The notes under the pieces are model-generated. The model did not search any database. It was not told the DNA's origin and worked only from the letters and a program-made list of their open reading frames with translations. Shown piece after piece: positions 38,699-46,952 of a stretch of DNA of 64,000 nt (within the stretch, counting starts at the first letter, position 1; every line of letters begins with the position of its first letter). Source of the DNA: Nonomuraea guangzhouensis (GTDB lineage Bacteria; Actinomycetota; Actinomycetes; Streptosporangiales; Streptosporangiaceae); the NCBI RefSeq assembly GCF_019396345.1, contig NZ_JAHKRM010000026.1, forward strand, positions 62,001 through 126,000, in the 5' to 3' direction. The translations under genes were made by a program, and so were the position numbers.

Positions 38699-39289
38699 CC
38701 CGGGAACACCAGCCAGGTGCGGCAGATCGGGCCGGTGCCGGCGGACCTGGTCGCCCATCGGGCCGTGCTCCCACAGCGGGTCGACGACGCCAAGGGGAAT
38801 GCCCAGTTTCGCCAGCCCGGTGACCGGATCGACCGGCAGCCGATCCAGATGGGATATCAACCAGCCAGGGGCGTCGGGAGAAACCTCGTATTCACCCCAG
38901 CCGACGACGCCGACGCATTTCCTGGTTCCGGTCCGAATATGGGTTCCGTCGGCCCTGATGACCGTGCGAGGGCTCGGTACCCGGCTGTCCACGACATCGA
39001 TGCCCTCAATGTGCCGCCAGGCCAGACGCACGCGTGATCCGTACGCGTCCTCCATCTCCACACCTTGAGCCGAGAAGCGTACGACCGTGTCAGCGGCCAG
39101 CTGCCGGTCCTTGGCCAACCGGACGCCCGTGGCGATCACCGCCATCGTCGCGACCAAGAACACCAGGGCGATTTGCGGCCCCGGGAGGGATTTGGCAACC
39201 AGGCATATAGGCATTAACAGGGCGAAAGGGCTGAGCAAACGAGCCATGGCCGAGAGAGAGAATCTGCGCACCATGCGAAACTCATCCAT
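38672..39289 (-). CDS. Bacterial PH-domain membrane protein
   Basis: The 205-residue protein has two hydrophobic segments near the N-terminus (about 18-33 and 40-57) and then a PH-like domain (about 68-150) with VRFSAQGVEMEDAYGSRVRL and WRHIEGIDVVDSR, as in bPH6-type actinobacterial proteins. A tail of about 50 residues follows. Function is unknown; such proteins are usually structural or signalling accessories in the membrane. Codon use is slightly less GC-biased at the 5' end than in neighbours. Confidence 0.7.
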   Translation of the reverse strand: MDEFRMVRRFSLSAMARLLSPFALLMPICLVAKSLPGPQIALVFLVATMAVIATGVRLAKDRQLAADTVVRFSAQGVEMEDAYGSRVRLAWRHIEGIDVVDSRVPSPRTVIRADGTHIRTGTRKCVGVVGWGEYEVSPDAPGWLISHLDRLPVDPVTGLAKLGIPLGVVDPLWEHGPMGDQVRRHRPDLPHLAGVPGSVGVGVEE

Positions 39290-39345
39290 AACCCAAAACT
39301 GCGCCTATGTGACATAGGTGTCAATGCGCCCGCTGTCAGGGCAAT

Positions 39346-40653
39346 CTATTCAGAGGTGAAGTGCACGCCGGCGAACTGCCCGCGCCAGGCGGTGACCTCG
39401 GCGGCGACGCTCTCCCCGTCCAGGGCGCGGGCGATGAAGGAGGCCAGCGCGGGCATGTCGGCCTCGCCCATGCCCAGCCGGACGATCTCCGGAGTGCCGA
39501 GGCGCAGCCCGTTCGCGTCCCCGGCGACGGGCGCGGCGGGCAGGCCGATGCCGCAGGCGAGCAGGTTGCCGGCGCGCAGCAGGCGGGCGGCGTGCTGCCC
39601 GCCCCCGTACGGGTGCGCGAGCACGGCGAACTGGTGCGAGCCGGTGGCGCCCCGGTCGGCGGCGAACACCGGCACGTCCAGCGCCCGCAGCTCGGCCGCC
39701 AGCCGGGTGGCGGCCGCGACCATCGCCTGGGCGTACGCCGTCCCGGCGACCTTCCAGTCGAGCATCGTGACGGCGAGCGCGGCGACCCGGCCGGGGTCGA
39801 AGTTCGCGGTCAGGCCGGGGTAGGCGATGGCACCGAGCCGCTGCGCCAGCTCGGCGTCGTTGGTGACGATCAGGCCGCCGGGCGGGCCGCCGAGGCTCTT
39901 GTACGTGCTCATCGTGATCAGATGCGCACCTTCATCAAGAGGGTTCGGCCACACGCGCCCGGCGAGCATGCCGCACATGTGGGCGGCGTCGCAGAGCACC
40001 CGCGCCCCGACCGAGTCCGCGATCTCGCGGATGGCGGCGATCGGGTGCGGGAACAGGTTGAGGCTCCCGCCGATGGTGATCAACGGAGGGCGGAGCCGTT
40101 CGGCCAGCTCGGCCAGGGCCGGGAGGTCCACGGTGTAGCCGTCCCCGGCGACCGGCGCGGGGACCGTGGTGAGCCCGTACAGGCCCGCGGCTCCTTCGGC
40201 ATGGTGGGTGACGTGGCCGCCGATGCTCGCGGGCGGGGCGATGATCGTGTCGCCGGGGCGGCAGGTGGCCATGAACGCGTAGAGGTTGGCCAGGGCGCCG
40301 GACCCGACCCGTACCTCGGCGAAGCCCGCGCCGAAGACCTGCGCGGCCAGCTCCGCGGCGATGATCTCGATCCGCTCGATGGCCTCCAGGCCCATCTCGT
40401 ACTTCTCGCCCGCGTACCCGAGCGAGGCGCGCGTGCCGAGGCCGGCCGACAGCAGCGCCTCGGCCTGGGGGTTCATGACATTGGTCGCGGGATTGAGGTT
40501 GACGCACTCGACGTTGTGGATGCGGTCGTTCCACCGCACCAGCCGGTCGATCTCGCCGAGCGTCTCGGTGGCGGTCTGACCGGCCAGGGCTTCGACTGTC
40601 TCCTGGACCAGGCGCTCGGTAGGCGCCGGAACCCACGGGCGCGGACGCGTCAC
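39346..40653 (-). CDS. SHMT-like fold-type I PLP enzyme with atypical active-site loop
   Basis: The 435-residue enzyme resembles serine hydroxymethyltransferase: ECVNLNPATNVMNPQAEALL, GYAGEKYEMGLEAIERIE, CDAAHMCGMLAG with the PLP Asp, and the Schiff-base Lys in TMSTYKSLGGPPGG (Lys about 252). SHMT usually has TTTHKTLRGPRGG, so the His before Lys is Tyr and the loop differs. It may be a threonine-aldolase or transaldolase-like variant rather than a folate enzyme. Its GTG start overlaps the dipeptidase stop (GTGA), so the two are made together. It starts the catabolic island. Confidence 0.78.
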   Translation of the reverse strand: MTRPRPWVPAPTERLVQETVEALAGQTATETLGEIDRLVRWNDRIHNVECVNLNPATNVMNPQAEALLSAGLGTRASLGYAGEKYEMGLEAIERIEIIAAELAAQVFGAGFAEVRVGSGALANLYAFMATCRPGDTIIAPPASIGGHVTHHAEGAAGLYGLTTVPAPVAGDGYTVDLPALAELAERLRPPLITIGGSLNLFPHPIAAIREIADSVGARVLCDAAHMCGMLAGRVWPNPLDEGAHLITMSTYKSLGGPPGGLIVTNDAELAQRLGAIAYPGLTANFDPGRVAALAVTMLDWKVAGTAYAQAMVAAATRLAAELRALDVPVFAADRGATGSHQFAVLAHPYGGGQHAARLLRAGNLLACGIGLPAAPVAGDANGLRLGTPEIVRLGMGEADMPALASFIARALDGESVAAEVTAWRGQFAGVHFTSE

Positions 40654-41681
40654 GCCGGCACCCCCATGACCGCCCGGAGCACGCGCATCACGTTGCCGCC
40701 GAGCACCTTCCTGATGTCGCTCTCGCCGAACCCGCGTCTGACCATCACCTCAGTGATTTTAGGGAGGTCGGCGGGCCGTTCGATCTCGGCCGGGGTGAAT
40801 CCGCCCTCGAAGCCCGGCACCAACTGCCAGCCGTCGAACGCCTTCTGGAAGTAGTCCTCGATGAAGTCGGGCCCGATGCCGACATGGTCGATCCCGGCGA
40901 CCGCGACCATGTGCTCGATGTGGTCGACGACCCGCTCCGCGCTGGGGTTCTCCGAGTCGATGAACATCGGGATCGCGGCCGCCACGCTGATGACCCCGCC
41001 CAGCTCGGCGATGCCCTTCATCTGCTCGTCACCGAGGTTGCGATGGATGTCGGTGATCGCCAGGCAGGCCGAGTGGGTGGCGAGGAACGGCCGGGTGGCC
41101 AGCTTCAGCACGTCCTCGACGCCACCCAGCCCGAGGTGGCTGATGTCGAAGACGACGCCCAGGCGCTCCATCTCCTGGAACACCTCGATGCCCTGGGGCG
41201 TCAGGCGGCTGCGCGAGGTGTCGTCGAACCCGCTGCCGTCGGCGAGGAACGTGCGGCCGTAGTGCGCCATCGACACGACGCGGACGCCGACGCGCTCCAT
41301 GGTCCGGATGAGGCGGGGATCCTGACCGATCGCGTGCGCGCCCTCCAGAGCGATGATCATGGCGATCTTGCCGGCGGCGAGGGCCGCGTCGACGTCCGCC
41401 GCGGTCAGGCAGATCGCGACGTCGTCCGCGTTCTCCACCGCCAGCTCGTGCATCCGCTCGATCAGCAGCAGCGTGCGCCGCAGGGCGCCCTCGCTCTGGA
41501 ACTGCTCCTCGATGCAGATCGGCAGCACCTGTACGTTCACCCCGCCGGCGCGGAGCTGGGGCAGCCAGTACTCGGCGAAGTGCTGCCGCCGGTAGCGCTG
41601 GTCGTAGTGGTCGACCAGGAGGATCAGGTCGTTGTGCGTGTCGACGACGGTGGCGTTCTGGTGCAGGGCGCGCGCGTCCAT
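40650..41681 (-). CDS. M19 (renal dipeptidase-like) metallopeptidase, copy 1
   Basis: The 343-residue TIM-barrel metallodipeptidase shows the zinc-site motif VVDTHNDLILL (about 12-22, HxD), IIALEGAHAIG with the bridging Glu, VFDISHLGLGGV and FLATHSACLAI with later His ligands, and GIGPDFIEDY. M19 enzymes cleave dipeptides (including L-D and Cys-Gly types) and some N-acyl or beta-lactam substrates. The start ATG 41681 has Shine-Dalgarno GAGGAGG. It is upstream of, and coupled to, the SHMT-like gene and divergent from the FMN oxidase gene. Confidence 0.88.
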   Translation of the reverse strand: MDARALHQNATVVDTHNDLILLVDHYDQRYRRQHFAEYWLPQLRAGGVNVQVLPICIEEQFQSEGALRRTLLLIERMHELAVENADDVAICLTAADVDAALAAGKIAMIIALEGAHAIGQDPRLIRTMERVGVRVVSMAHYGRTFLADGSGFDDTSRSRLTPQGIEVFQEMERLGVVFDISHLGLGGVEDVLKLATRPFLATHSACLAITDIHRNLGDEQMKGIAELGGVISVAAAIPMFIDSENPSAERVVDHIEHMVAVAGIDHVGIGPDFIEDYFQKAFDGWQLVPGFEGGFTPAEIERPADLPKITEVMVRRGFGESDIRKVLGGNVMRVLRAVMGVPA

Positions 41682-41823
41682 GCGGGAGGCCTCCTCGGGT
41701 GACGGCTGGTTCGCGACCGAGACTAGGAAGGGCCGCGCCCCACTCGACATATGCAGGTGTCGCAGATCGGCGCCCGGATTTCCGACCAGCGTCCCGTCCG
41801 TGGAGCGGCGCGGCGGCGGCACA

Positions 41824-43089
41824 ATGGCGCGACGTCGTCTCACGGAAGGCCGGGCCGAGGTGCCGAACCGACAGTTGCCGCGATGGTCCCAGCTCCGGCC
41901 CCTCCTGCGGCGCAGGCCGTTCGTCGCCGACCCTGTCGCGCGCCGGCTGGGCCGCGCCCACACCATCGCCGACCTACGGGCGCTGGCGCGCCGCCGGGTG
42001 CCGCGCTCGGTCTTCGACTACGTCGACGGCGCGGCCGAGAGCGAGATCAGTATCGGCCGGGCGCGGGAGGCCTACCGGGACGTCGAGTTCCACCCGCGCG
42101 TACTGCGCGACGTCAGCTCGGTGGACCCGTCGGTCGACGTCCTCGGCAGGCGGAGCGCCCTGCCCCTCATCCTCGCGCCGACCGGTTTCACCCGGTTGAT
42201 GCACCACGAGGGCGAGACGGCCGTGGCGCGGGCCGCGGCGGCGGCGGGCATCCCGTACGCGCTGTCGACCATGGGCACCACCTCCGTCGAGAGCCTCGTG
42301 AAAGCCGTGCCCGGCGGCCGCGTCTGGTTCCAGCTCTACCTCTGGCGCGACCGCGAGGCCGGCAAACGGCTCATCGGGCAGGCGCTCGCGGCGGGCGTCG
42401 AAGCGCTGATCCTCACCGTGGACACGCCGGTCGGCGGCGCCCGGATGCGAGACGTGCGTAACGGGCTGACGATCCCGCCCACGCTGTCGCTCCGCACGCT
42501 CACCGGCATGGCGCTGCACCCGGGGTGGTGGGCCAACCTGCTGACGACCGGGCCGCTGGAGTTCGCCTCGATGACGTCCTGGAACGGGACGGTCGAGGAG
42601 CTCGTGCGGCAGATGTTCGACCCTGGGGTGGGGCCGGACGACCTGGCGTGGCTGCGGGACGAGTGGCCGGGCAAGCTGATCGTTAAAGGCGTGCAGAGCG
42701 TCGCGGACGCCGAGCTCGTCGTCGAGGCGGGCGCCGACGCCGTCGTCGTGTCCAACCACGGCGGCCGCCAGCTCGACCGGGCGCCCACCCCGCTCGACCT
42801 CCTGCGGCCGGTCGTGGACGCCGTCGGCGACCGTGCCGAGGTGATCATCGACACGGGCATCTCGACCGGCGCCGACCTCGTCGCCGCCCGGGCGCTGGGC
42901 GCGTCGGCCGGCATGGTGGGCCGCGCCTACCTGTACGGGCTGATGGCCGGCGGCGAACGAGGCGTGCGCAGGACCCTCGACATCCTGGGCCAGGAGGCCA
43001 CCCGTACGCTGCGCCTCCTCGGCGTGCCCCGCATGCGGGACCTGACCACCGAACACCTTTCCCTGAGAACGAGGAGAACGCATGAGTGA
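41824..43089 (+). CDS. FMN-dependent 2-hydroxyacid oxidase/dehydrogenase
   Basis: The 421-residue TIM-barrel flavoenzyme of the lactate/glycolate oxidase family begins at ATG 41824 (MARRRLTEGRAE). It has SVFDYVDGAAESE, LPLILAPTGFTRLMH for FMN, and the catalytic His/Arg motif VVSNHGGRQLDRAPTPLD (about 310-327). The phosphate-binding region reads IIDTGISTGADLVAARALGA, slightly different from the usual DGGIRxGxD. It oxidises an L-2-hydroxyacid to the 2-oxoacid. It overlaps the first GGT-like gene by 8 nt, so it belongs to that operon. Confidence 0.88.
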   Translation: MARRRLTEGRAEVPNRQLPRWSQLRPLLRRRPFVADPVARRLGRAHTIADLRALARRRVPRSVFDYVDGAAESEISIGRAREAYRDVEFHPRVLRDVSSVDPSVDVLGRRSALPLILAPTGFTRLMHHEGETAVARAAAAAGIPYALSTMGTTSVESLVKAVPGGRVWFQLYLWRDREAGKRLIGQALAAGVEALILTVDTPVGGARMRDVRNGLTIPPTLSLRTLTGMALHPGWWANLLTTGPLEFASMTSWNGTVEELVRQMFDPGVGPDDLAWLRDEWPGKLIVKGVQSVADAELVVEAGADAVVVSNHGGRQLDRAPTPLDLLRPVVDAVGDRAEVIIDTGISTGADLVAARALGASAGMVGRAYLYGLMAGGERGVRRTLDILGQEATRTLRLLGVPRMRDLTTEHLSLRTRRTHE

Positions 43090-44599
43090 GGTGCCGGCGC
43101 GTCCGTCGCGCCCGGATCCGGAGCACGTGGCGGCGACGGGTCGCAGGGGGATGATCTCGACTTCTCACCCGGCCGCGACGCGGGCGGGACTGGCCGCCCT
43201 CAGAGCGGGTGGCAGCGCGGTGGACGCCTATCTCGCCGCGGCGGCCGTGCAGACCGTGGTCGAGCCCACGATGACCACGCTGGCCGGTGGCCTGGTCGTC
43301 ACCGTGTACGACCCCGCGACCGGCCAGAGCCGCGCGATGGCGGGTGTCGGCGCCCCACCGGCGGCCGAGGACGGTGATCTGGATGAGGCGGCCCGTTCGT
43401 CCGGTCGGACGGTGGTGACTCCTGGTTGGGTGCGTGGCGCGCATGCTGCTTGGCAGGAGTGGGGTCGGCTGGCCTGGTCGGAGCTGTTCACCGATGCGTT
43501 GCGGGCGGCTCGTGAGGGCTTTGTGGTTGATCAGTTGTTGTACGGCTGGGCGTTTGAGTACCGCACGGTCGCGGGTCGCTTCAAGGCGGGCCGGGAGGTG
43601 TGGTTCCCGGACGGCCGGATGTTCGGGGTGGGGGAGGTGCTGCGTCAGCCGGCGTTGGCACGCACGATCGAGCAGCTGGCCGAGCAGGGCCCGGGCTACT
43701 TCTACGAGGGTGATTTCGCCCGCCGCTATGTGGAGACCGCTCGCGCCGCGGGCGGCCGGATCACCCTCGACGACATGGCCGCCTGTTCGGCCATCGACCT
43801 CCCCCTGACCTCGCTGCCGGTGGCCGGCGGCTACGAACTGCACACCATCGGACCGCTCCACGCCCTCATGCTGAGCCTCGCCCACCTGGCGGGGCCGGAC
43901 GACCGGCTCTACCGGATGATGCGCATCGTCGAGGAGTCCTGGCAGTACGGCCTGACCTCGATCCCGAGGGACCTGAACGAGGCGGCCGACGCGGTCTCTC
44001 CGGAGGCGGCGGAGAAGCTGCTCAGGCAGGTCATGGAGGGCCCACCGCGCCCGTTCGACGCCATGAACATGGGCACCAACGCCATCGTCGTGGCCGACGA
44101 GTCCGGCATGATCGCATACGGCACCCACTCCGCGAGCTCCACCGCCTTCGGCGTCGGCCTGATGGCCGAGGGCGTGATCGTGCCGCGCCCCATCACCCTG
44201 TACGCCACCCCCATGGTCCCCATCCCCGCAGGCTGGGCCACTTCCCTGCTGGCGCTGCGTGATGGCCGCCCGGTCTTCGCGGCCGCTTCACCGAGCATCT
44301 CGGCTCTGCAGAACGTCTTCCAGAACAGCGTGAACGTCCTTCAGCGCGGCATGAGCCCGGCGGAGTCCGTGCATCAGCCGATGTTCGGCGCGTCGCACTA
44401 CCCGAGTCGACGTCCCATGGTCGAGGCGACCATCGGTGAGGAGGCGATCGCCGAAGTCGAGCGCAGAGGACTGGGCGTCACCCGGGTCTCCCCGTGGGAA
44501 CCCGAGATGGGCAGCTGCCAGGCCATCGCCTTCACCGCCGACGGCCTCCTGCACGGCGTCGCCGACCCCCGCAGACTCGGCCGCGCGGCCGGTCACTGA
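43082..44599 (+). CDS. Gamma-glutamyltransferase-like Ntn-hydrolase, paralog 1
   Basis: The 505-residue protein resembles GGT: GRRGMISTSHPAATRAGLAAL at the start and VEPTMTTLAGGLVVTVYDPA (residues about 59-78) where GGTs have VEPHMTGIGGGG. A conserved Thr in NMGTNAIVVADESG (about 331-344) would be the self-cleavage nucleophile. Typical GGTs have a GSPGG oxyanion loop near the C-terminus; here the region reads FAAASPSISALQNVF, so glycines are missing. It may process gamma-glutamyl or related amides with altered specificity. No signal peptide is seen, so it is probably cytoplasmic. It overlaps the oxidase gene. Confidence 0.82.
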   Translation: MSEVPARPSRPDPEHVAATGRRGMISTSHPAATRAGLAALRAGGSAVDAYLAAAAVQTVVEPTMTTLAGGLVVTVYDPATGQSRAMAGVGAPPAAEDGDLDEAARSSGRTVVTPGWVRGAHAAWQEWGRLAWSELFTDALRAAREGFVVDQLLYGWAFEYRTVAGRFKAGREVWFPDGRMFGVGEVLRQPALARTIEQLAEQGPGYFYEGDFARRYVETARAAGGRITLDDMAACSAIDLPLTSLPVAGGYELHTIGPLHALMLSLAHLAGPDDRLYRMMRIVEESWQYGLTSIPRDLNEAADAVSPEAAEKLLRQVMEGPPRPFDAMNMGTNAIVVADESGMIAYGTHSASSTAFGVGLMAEGVIVPRPITLYATPMVPIPAGWATSLLALRDGRPVFAAASPSISALQNVFQNSVNVLQRGMSPAESVHQPMFGASHYPSRRPMVEATIGEEAIAEVERRGLGVTRVSPWEPEMGSCQAIAFTADGLLHGVADPRRLGRAAGH

Positions 44600-44631
44600 C
44601 GTCATGCGACAGGTGCAGAGTGCGCGGGCCA

Positions 44632-44684
44632 GGGATTACTACGCCTGTCGTTAGGACCGGCGCGCCCCCTGTAGAAGGCTGATG
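44632..44684 (+). promoter_or_regulatory. Conserved promoter element, copy 1
   Basis: An ungapped 53-bp stretch shares about 36 identical positions with 53541-53593, including GGATT, the block CCTGTCGTTA (44644-44653) and a GTA/CTGATG end. It ends 20 bp before the second GGT-like start codon. It is likely a regulator site or promoter shared with the importer operon. Confidence 0.5.
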
Positions 44685-44703
44685 AGCGTGATCAGGAGAA
44701 CGC

Positions 44704-46236
44704 ATGAGTGAGGTGCCCGCGCGTCCGTCGCGCCCGGATCCGGAGCACGTGGCGGCGACGGGTCGCAGGGGGATGATCTCGACCTCTCACCCGGCCGCGA
44801 CGCGGGCGGGAGTGGCGGCTTTGGAAGCCGGTGGCAGCGCGGTGGACGCCTATCTCGCCGCGGCGGCCGTGCAGACCGTGGTCGAGCCCACGATGACCAC
44901 GCTGGCCGGCACGATGTTGATCTCCGTGTACGACCCCGCCACCGGTCAGAGCCGGTTCCTCAGCCACCTGGGCTCGCCGCCGGCGGCCGAGGACGGCGAT
45001 CTGGATGAGGCGGCCCGTTCGTCCGGTCGGACGGTGGTGACTCCTGGCTGGGTGCGTGGCGCGCATGCAGCTTGGCAGAAGTGGGGTCGGCTGGCCTGGT
45101 CGGAGCTGTTCACTGACGCGTTGCGGGCGGCTCGTGAGGGCTTTGTAGTCGATCAGTTGCTGTGGGGCTGGGCGTTTGAGTACCGCACGGTCGCGGGCCG
45201 TTTTCAGGCGGGCCGGGAGGTGTGGTTCCCAGATGGGCGGATGTTCGGGGTGGGGGAGGTGCTGCGTCAGCCGGCGTTGGCGCGCACGATCGAGCAGCTG
45301 GCAGAGCAGGGGCCGGGCTACTTCTATGAGGGTGATTTCGCCCGCCGCTATGTGGAGACCGCTCGTGCCGCGGGTGGCCGGATCACCCTCGACGACATGG
45401 CCGCCGCCCACGTCCTGGACACACCTCTGGCCCCGCTGCCGGTGGCCGGCGGCTACGAGCTGCACACCAGCGGCTCCCTCTACGCGCTGATGCTGAGCCT
45501 CGCCCACCTGGCGGGGCCGGACGACCGGCTCTACCGGATGATGCGCATCGTCGAGGAGTCCTGGCACCACGGCCTGACCTGGAACGCCAGTGGCTTCCGC
45601 TTCGCCGCGTCCGGCGAGATGGCCGACCGCGTCTCGCCCGAGGCGGCGGAGAAGCTGATCGGCCAGGTGATCGACGGCCCGCCGCGTCCGTTCGACGCCA
45701 TGAACATGGGCACCAACGCCATCGTCGCGGCCGACGAGTCCGGCATGATCGCTCACGGCACCCATTCGGCCACTTCCACCCCGTTCGGCGTCGGCTTGAT
45801 GGTGGACGGGGTGATCGTGCCGCGCCCGATCTTCCTGTGCGCCGACCCGGTCGTGCCGATTCCCGTCGGCTGGTCCACCTCCCTGCTGGCGCTGCGTGAT
45901 GGCCGCCCGGTCTTCGCGGCCGCTTCGCCGAGCATCTCGGCCTTGCAGAACGTCTTCCAGAACAGCGTGAACGTGCTTCAGCGCGGGATGAGCCCGGCGG
46001 AGTCCGTGCATCAGCCGATGTTCGGCGCGTCTCACTACCCGAGCCGGCGTCCCATGGTCGAGGCGACCATCGGTGAGGAGGTGATCGCCGAGGTCGAGCG
46101 CAGAGGACTGGGCGTCACCCGGGTCTCTCCGTGGGAGCCCGAGATGGGCAGCTGCCAGGCCATCGCCTTCACCGCCGACGGCCTCCTGCACGGCGTCGCC
46201 GACCCCCGCAGGCTCGGCCGCGCGGCCGGCCACTAG
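44704..46236 (+). CDS. Gamma-glutamyltransferase-like Ntn-hydrolase, paralog 2
   Basis: The 510-residue tandem paralog of the preceding protein. Long blocks are identical, including the first 36 residues and about 125 C-terminal residues that differ at one position. Differences cluster in short patches: residues about 69-87 (TMLISVYDPATGQSRFLSHL versus GGL), about 233-246, a 5-residue insertion near 290, and 365-385. The candidate nucleophile Thr (NMGTNAIVAADESG) is kept. The pattern suggests duplication followed by divergence of substrate-contact loops and gene conversion elsewhere. It has its own upstream promoter element. Confidence 0.82.
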   Translation: MSEVPARPSRPDPEHVAATGRRGMISTSHPAATRAGVAALEAGGSAVDAYLAAAAVQTVVEPTMTTLAGTMLISVYDPATGQSRFLSHLGSPPAAEDGDLDEAARSSGRTVVTPGWVRGAHAAWQKWGRLAWSELFTDALRAAREGFVVDQLLWGWAFEYRTVAGRFQAGREVWFPDGRMFGVGEVLRQPALARTIEQLAEQGPGYFYEGDFARRYVETARAAGGRITLDDMAAAHVLDTPLAPLPVAGGYELHTSGSLYALMLSLAHLAGPDDRLYRMMRIVEESWHHGLTWNASGFRFAASGEMADRVSPEAAEKLIGQVIDGPPRPFDAMNMGTNAIVAADESGMIAHGTHSATSTPFGVGLMVDGVIVPRPIFLCADPVVPIPVGWSTSLLALRDGRPVFAAASPSISALQNVFQNSVNVLQRGMSPAESVHQPMFGASHYPSRRPMVEATIGEEVIAEVERRGLGVTRVSPWEPEMGSCQAIAFTADGLLHGVADPRRLGRAAGH

Positions 46237-46266
46237 ACCAGCACACTCTCGAGAGGAACCGACTCA

Positions 46267-46938
46267 GTGACCACACACACCAGCGGGCCCGCGACGGACC
46301 GGGTGCGGGTCCGCCGCCGCGCCGAGCGAGCATCCTACGACCAGGACCTGGTGCGGGAGATCCTCGACGAGGCGCTGCTGTGCCGCGTCGCGTTCGTCGA
46401 CGACGGCCGGCCGTACGTGCTGCCGACGCTGCACACCCGCCAGGGCGACACGCTCTACTTCCACGGCTCCCAGCAGAACCGCATGCTCGACCGGATGCTG
46501 GGCGAGCCCATCTGCGTGGAGGCGACCGTCGTCGACTCGCTCGTGCTGGGCCGGTCGGTGTTCCAGAACTCGATGAACTACCGCTCGGTCGTCGTCCTCG
46601 GCACCGGGCACGAGATCGTCGACCGGGACGCCAAGCTGGCGGCGATGCTGGCCCTCGTGGACCGCCTCATGCCGGGCCGGGGACCGGAGCTGCGCCCGCT
46701 CACCGAGGCGGAGCTGGGCAGCACCCGGATCATCGCCGTCCCCCTGGACGAGTGCTCGGCGAAGGTCCGCACCGGGCCGCCCGTGGACCGGGAGGCCGAC
46801 TACGACCTGCCGGTATGGGCGGGAGAGCTGCCGCTGCGGATCGTCCCCGGCACGCCCGTCCCGGAACCACATCTCACCCCCGGCATCGAGCCGCGGGACA
46901 ACCTCGTGTCATGGGGAAGCGGACGCTCCGGCGTCTGA
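46267..46938 (+). CDS. Pyridoxamine 5'-phosphate oxidase-like FMN-binding split-barrel protein
   Basis: The 223-residue protein starts at GTG 46267. It matches Pyridox_ox_2/NimA-like flavoproteins: LLCRVAFVDDGRPYVLPTLH (about 38-57), TLYFHGSQQNRMLDRML and FQNSMNYRSVVVLG. These bind FMN or haem-like cofactors at the dimer interface, and NimA-type members reduce nitro groups. In this island it may act on a catabolic intermediate, but this is unproven. It follows the GGT paralog by 30 bp and precedes a dipeptidase by 14 bp. Confidence 0.8.
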   Translation: MTTHTSGPATDRVRVRRRAERASYDQDLVREILDEALLCRVAFVDDGRPYVLPTLHTRQGDTLYFHGSQQNRMLDRMLGEPICVEATVVDSLVLGRSVFQNSMNYRSVVVLGTGHEIVDRDAKLAAMLALVDRLMPGRGPELRPLTEAELGSTRIIAVPLDECSAKVRTGPPVDREADYDLPVWAGELPLRIVPGTPVPEPHLTPGIEPRDNLVSWGSGRSGV

Positions 46939-46952
46939 GGAAAGGACGGCCA

